From Deltaproteobacteria bacterium (GTDB taxonomy: Bacteria > Myxococcota_A > UBA796 > UBA2385), in the NCBI GenBank assembly GCA_015489145.1, contig WGAH01000603.1, positions 1 through 10,105 of the forward strand: a stretch of DNA of 10,105 bases, written 5' to 3'. The notes under the pieces are model-generated. The model searched no databases. It worked only from the letters and a program-made list of their open reading frames with translations, and was not told the origin of the DNA. Each line of letters begins with the position of its first letter. Position 1 is the stretch's first letter. The translations under genes and the position numbers were made by a program. Below, piece after piece: positions 7,333 through 10,105 of this stretch.

Positions 7333-9236
7333 CCGGGCGCCGGGCGCGCCCCGGGGCGGCGCTGCCCGCGCTGGTCCTCGCCGGCTGCATCAACAACGAG
7401 CCCGGCCGCCGGGCCTTCGACGGCCCCGAGGCCACCGCCTTCCTGCCCGCCGAGCAGGGGCCCTTCGACGGCCCGGTCCTGTTCGTCGCCAACAGCCGCT
7501 CGGGCACCATCGTCCCCGTCGACGTCAAGCACCTCAGCCTGCTCGCCGACACCGAGGGCGCGCCCTGGCTCGACCCCCACTTCGTCGCCACCGGCGACCA
7601 GCGGCAGCTCGGCGCGCTCGCCGCCTGGTCCCCCGACGGGCAGGCCGTGCGCCTGTTCGCCGCCGACCTCGCCTACGACGTGCTCGTCGAGGCCCCCTAC
7701 GTCGAGGGCGTCGCCGAGGACGGCTCGCTGGAGCTGTTCGAGGTGAGCGCCACCGACCCGGTCTTCGAGGACAACGACGGCAGCGGCGACGAGGCGACCC
7801 TCACCCTCGAGCTGCAGGCCGGCGCCACCACGACGGAGGACTGGCTGGTCGACTACGACGGCGAGCGCTGGTGGGTGACGGGCACGCGCAGCGGAAAGCA
7901 GGGCACCACCGCGACCATCGGCGAGGAATTCGTCTCCGACAACCACGAGATCCGCTTCACCATCGAGGGCACCGCCACCGCCGGCGACCGCTTCCGCTTC
8001 TCGACCGACTCGGGCCTCGTCGAGCACGACCTCGGCGGCACCCCGCTGGGACTGGCGCCGCTCCCGGACACCGGGCTGCTGCTCGTGGGGGTGTGGGACG
8101 CCGAGGCCGGGCAGGGCGAGGTGGTGGCCTGGGACATGGCGGCCGGCGCCGAGGCCGGGCGGGTGGCGCTGCCCGACGGCGCCCAGCCCTACGCCATCGT
8201 CACCGGCCAGCCCCCCGAGGGCGACGAGCCCTGGCCGGTCTTCGTCGGCGACGCCCGCAACCCGGCGGTCTACGCGCTCAACATCGACCCGGCCGCCCCC
8301 GACGCCGCCAGCGTGGACACGATCGCGGCGGCGGCGCCGGTGGCCGCCCTGGCCTGGGTGGGCGACGACGGGCTGGAGGCCTTCGACCGGCCGGCCTACA
8401 GCCACCTCTTCGTCGCCCCGGCGGGCCTCAACCGGGTCGACGTCTACGACCTCGACGCCGGTTCCTGGATCGACGTGAACCCCCTCGACGACGTCGTCGG
8501 CGGCATCGAGCTGCCGAGTCCCGTCGTCGGCCTGAGCCCGTCGCGGCGGCGCGTGCGGCTCCAGCAGCAGACCAACTTCGGCGCCCGCCTCGACGACCAG
8601 GTCGTCGGCGTCACCACCTTCGACGGCTCCTTCCTCATGTTCGAGGGCAGCACCGGCTGCCTGGCCACCGACTCCGGCGGGCCGGCGGTGAGCAGCACCA
8701 GCTCCGGCGTCGAGCAGTTCGACTTCACCGACCGGGGCGACAGCTCCAACCCGGAGTTCTACGTCGACGCCGCCACCGGCCGGGCGATCACCCCGAGCGG
8801 CTGCGGCGGCGTGGTCCGGTCCGAGGCCTGGACCCTCACCTACGACGAGGTCGAGGGCAACTGGATCGTCGAGGGCGCCATCTCCGGCGAGCAGGAGGCC
8901 CGCGCCTACGAGGACGAGCGCTACACCAGCGACGACGGCGCGATCAGCTTCATCATCCTGTCCGGCACCGAGGCCACCACCGACGGCGACACCTACACCT
9001 TCGCGATGGACGACGGGGTGCTGCGCGTCGACAGCGTGGCCACCGGCCGGACGGCCACCCCGGCCGCCCTCGAGCTGCCGGCGCCGCCGCTGGTGGTCGA
9101 GTACGACGCCGGCCCCACCGGCGGCGGCTGGGACGAGGACCCCACCCACCACATGGCGCTGGTGCCGGTGACGAACTCCGACATCCTGCTGCGGGTGCGC
9201 CTCGACCTGGAAGGTGTCGAGGCGATCTGGGACTGA
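7314..9236 (+). CDS. Propeller-like lipoprotein with two copies of a shared module
   Basis: 640-aa predicted lipoprotein, not matched to a named family. ATG 7314 gives a signal peptide with a basic n-region (RQPLTGRRAR), a hydrophobic core and the lipobox LVLAGC with Cys25. Blade-like segments follow: VLFVANSRSGTIVPVD near 53-68, LLLVGVWDAEAGQGEVVAWD near 260, QPYAIVTG near 290 and RVDVYDLDAG near 375. These suggest a YVTN/WD40-like propeller. Residues about 175-234 and 503-569 are two related modules, each beginning [ED]-x-W-x-[LV]-x-Y-D and continuing W-x-V-x-G, then GD-x-[FY]-x-F with an acidic/G ending. The second is preceded by C449 (STGCLATD) and C497 (PSGCGGV), a possible disulfide pair. 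The start overlaps the previous lipoprotein gene by 19 bases, so the two are probably one operon and act in the same envelope process. Longer readings of this frame extending upstream to 3906 are Arg/Pro-rich shadow sequence. Confidence 0.92.
   Translation: MARQPLTGRRARPGAALPALVLAGCINNEPGRRAFDGPEATAFLPAEQGPFDGPVLFVANSRSGTIVPVDVKHLSLLADTEGAPWLDPHFVATGDQRQLGALAAWSPDGQAVRLFAADLAYDVLVEAPYVEGVAEDGSLELFEVSATDPVFEDNDGSGDEATLTLELQAGATTTEDWLVDYDGERWWVTGTRSGKQGTTATIGEEFVSDNHEIRFTIEGTATAGDRFRFSTDSGLVEHDLGGTPLGLAPLPDTGLLLVGVWDAEAGQGEVVAWDMAAGAEAGRVALPDGAQPYAIVTGQPPEGDEPWPVFVGDARNPAVYALNIDPAAPDAASVDTIAAAAPVAALAWVGDDGLEAFDRPAYSHLFVAPAGLNRVDVYDLDAGSWIDVNPLDDVVGGIELPSPVVGLSPSRRRVRLQQQTNFGARLDDQVVGVTTFDGSFLMFEGSTGCLATDSGGPAVSSTSSGVEQFDFTDRGDSSNPEFYVDAATGRAITPSGCGGVVRSEAWTLTYDEVEGNWIVEGAISGEQEARAYEDERYTSDDGAISFIILSGTEATTDGDTYTFAMDDGVLRVDSVATGRTATPAALELPAPPLVVEYDAGPTGGGWDEDPTHHMALVPVTNSDILLRVRLDLEGVEAIWD
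7836..8015 (+). repeat. Copy B of the shared W-x-x-x-Y-D module
   Basis: Residues 175-234 of the second large lipoprotein. It begins EDWLVDYDGERWWVTGTRSG and ends GDRFRFSTDSG. It pairs with copy C about 330 residues later in the same protein, with the same order of aromatic, Gly and Asp positions. Confidence 0.65.
8820..9020 (+). repeat. Copy C of the shared W-x-x-x-Y-D module
   Basis: Residues 503-569 of the second large lipoprotein. It begins SEAWTLTYDEVEGNWIVEG, runs through an acidic stretch ending YTSDDGAISF, and ends GDTYTFAMDDG. It parallels copy B in order and spacing. Confidence 0.65.
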
Positions 9237-9258
9237 TCGGCGGGGCTGCCGGCCGGTC
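9235..9258. terminator. Possible bidirectional hairpin between convergent genes
   Basis: GATCGGC (9235-9241) can pair with GCCGGTC (9252-9258) over seven base pairs, one of them a T-G wobble, around a ten-base loop. It lies in the 30-base gap between two convergent stop codons, where a shared terminator would be expected. No T-run follows on either strand, and hairpins arise easily at this GC content, so support is weak. Confidence 0.25.
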
Positions 9259-9266
9259 GGGGAAGC

Positions 9267-10105
9267 TCAGCCGAGGCGCTCCCGGGCGCGGGCCACGTAC
9301 CAGACCCGCTTGCGGCGGCTCTTCTTGACGGCCGCCTCCCAGGCCTCCCGCGCCTCGTCGAGGCGGCCGGCGGCGGCGCGGGCCTCGCCGAGGAAGAACC
9401 AGGTGTCCGGCGGCACCTTCTTGCGGCCCACCGCCTCGCCGAGGGCCGCGAGGGCCTCGTCGGGCCGGCCGGCCCGGGCGAGGAGCAGGCCCCGGGCCCG
9501 CAGGCCCACCGCCGAGTCCGGCAGGAGCGGCGCCAGCAGCTCGACCACCCGGGCCGCCGCCGGGTGGGCCGGCTCGGCGGAGCCCCAGGGGATCGTCGGC
9601 GGGTCGGCCAGCGTGTCGATGCCGGCGACCAGGTCGGCCTCGTCGGCCGCGTAGAAGGTGCGCCCCAGCGCCTGGAGCACCGGACCGGGCTCGTGGCTGC
9701 CCACCCGCCGGGCGTGCATGCGCCGCCAGGGCTCGCCGGGAAAGTCGGCGATCTCCACCGGGTCGGCCCCCTCCTCGGCCAGCAGCACGCCGCCCTCGGC
9801 CACCACCAGCAGCGCGGGCGGCCGGGGCGCCGCCGGGTTCACCTCGCCGAAGTCGCGGCCGTCCGACCGCCAGATGCCGCTCGGCGGGGCGTCGAGGGCG
9901 CGCAGGATCTCGACGGATTCGGCGAGCACCTCGCCGTGGGCCCCGGGGAGATCGAGCTCCCGCATCGCCGGCAGCGCGGATCGGTAGCCGGCGGCGGCGC
10001 AGACGCGGGCGACCTCGGCCAGGGCGTCGGGCTTGAGGCGGCGGTCGCGCAGCAGCACCACCACCGCCCGCTCCAGGGCCTCGTCGCCCAGCGCCGCCTG
10101 GGAGG
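9267..10105 (-). CDS. TPR-like repeat protein of unknown function (5' end outside window)
   Basis: The reading frame stays open to the right edge (278 residues visible), so the true start lies beyond the window. A GTG at 10064 would cut through a helix that continues upstream (LGDEALERAVVVLLRD). The first ~75 visible residues are alpha-helical and may be helical repeats. The middle (about 80-180) is mixed, with strands such as PPALLVVAEGGVLLAEEG. The last ~90 residues show two TPR-like helix pairs: GLRARGLLLARAGRPDEALA with the helix after it, and TWFFLGEARAAAGRLDEARE followed by AWEAAVKKSRRKR. TPRs usually mediate protein contacts; no enzymatic motif is visible. Its stop faces the stop of the second large lipoprotein 30 bases away, so it is not part of that operon. 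The protein is probably cytoplasmic or attached through an unseen N-terminus. Confidence 0.85.
   Translation of the reverse strand, partial: SQAALGDEALERAVVVLLRDRRLKPDALAEVARVCAAAGYRSALPAMRELDLPGAHGEVLAESVEILRALDAPPSGIWRSDGRDFGEVNPAAPRPPALLVVAEGGVLLAEEGADPVEIADFPGEPWRRMHARRVGSHEPGPVLQALGRTFYAADEADLVAGIDTLADPPTIPWGSAEPAHPAAARVVELLAPLLPDSAVGLRARGLLLARAGRPDEALAALGEAVGRKKVPPDTWFFLGEARAAAGRLDEAREAWEAAVKKSRRKRVWYVARARERLG

Noticed and set aside
7296..9152. 618-codon open frame on the minus strand
   Set aside because: It is antisense to the second lipoprotein, with low-complexity Gly/Val/Ala composition and no recognisable motif.
9214..9987. Plus-strand frames over the convergent gene
   Set aside because: The minus-strand frame shows TPR-like helices and consistent codon use; the plus-strand frames are Ser/Arg/Ala-rich shadows.
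1..10105. Search for CRISPR arrays, tRNA or rRNA genes, transposases, integrases, defence or biosynthetic genes
   Set aside because: I saw no regularly spaced direct repeats, structural RNA signatures or relevant protein motifs in the window.

Overview
The window is very GC-rich (codon third positions are almost all G or C) and densely coded. It carries one metabolic gene, one ribosome-rescue-type gene, a set of predicted lipoproteins and a convergent gene cut by the right edge. High GC, long beta-propeller lipoproteins in tandem and GTG/TTG starts suggest a Myxococcota (deltaproteobacterial-type) chromosome. That placement is an inference from style; no rRNA or other taxonomic marker is present. 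No tRNA, rRNA, CRISPR array, insertion sequence or phage gene was seen, and no stretch over 300 bases lacks a gene.

Left part (46-3068, + strand): a complete pyruvate, phosphate dikinase gene (ppdK, 888 aa) is followed after 8 bases by a short GGQ-domain protein (115 aa) of the release-factor/ArfB type with a strongly basic tail. They are probably co-transcribed. The dikinase keeps its catalytic residues, but the loop around the phosphorylated histidine differs from the canonical one, and the threonine that carries regulatory phosphorylation in classical enzymes is valine.

Middle part (3151-9236, + strand): three predicted exported lipoproteins. The first (229 aa) is a small orphan. A 117-base gap with a promoter-like sequence (TTGAAG, 17 bases, TACCTT) precedes the second, a 1124-aa lipoprotein. 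Its outer segments look like YVTN-type propeller blades; the centre is a long run of glycosidase-propeller-like repeats (W-R-x-[WYF]-Y ... TSxDGxxW). The third (640 aa) overlaps the end of the second by 19 bases and is also propeller-like. It contains two copies of a small module, and a third, degenerate copy lies at the start of the insert in the second lipoprotein. The two large genes probably form one operon and make related, perhaps interacting, envelope proteins. Their molecular function cannot be read from the sequence.

Right edge (9267-10105, - strand): a convergent gene with C-terminal TPR-like helices, whose start lies outside the window. A short hairpin sits between the convergent stops.

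The most unusual content is the lipoprotein pair with nested propellers and the shared module, followed by the altered catalytic loop of the dikinase. I see no clear defence, mobile or biosynthetic system.
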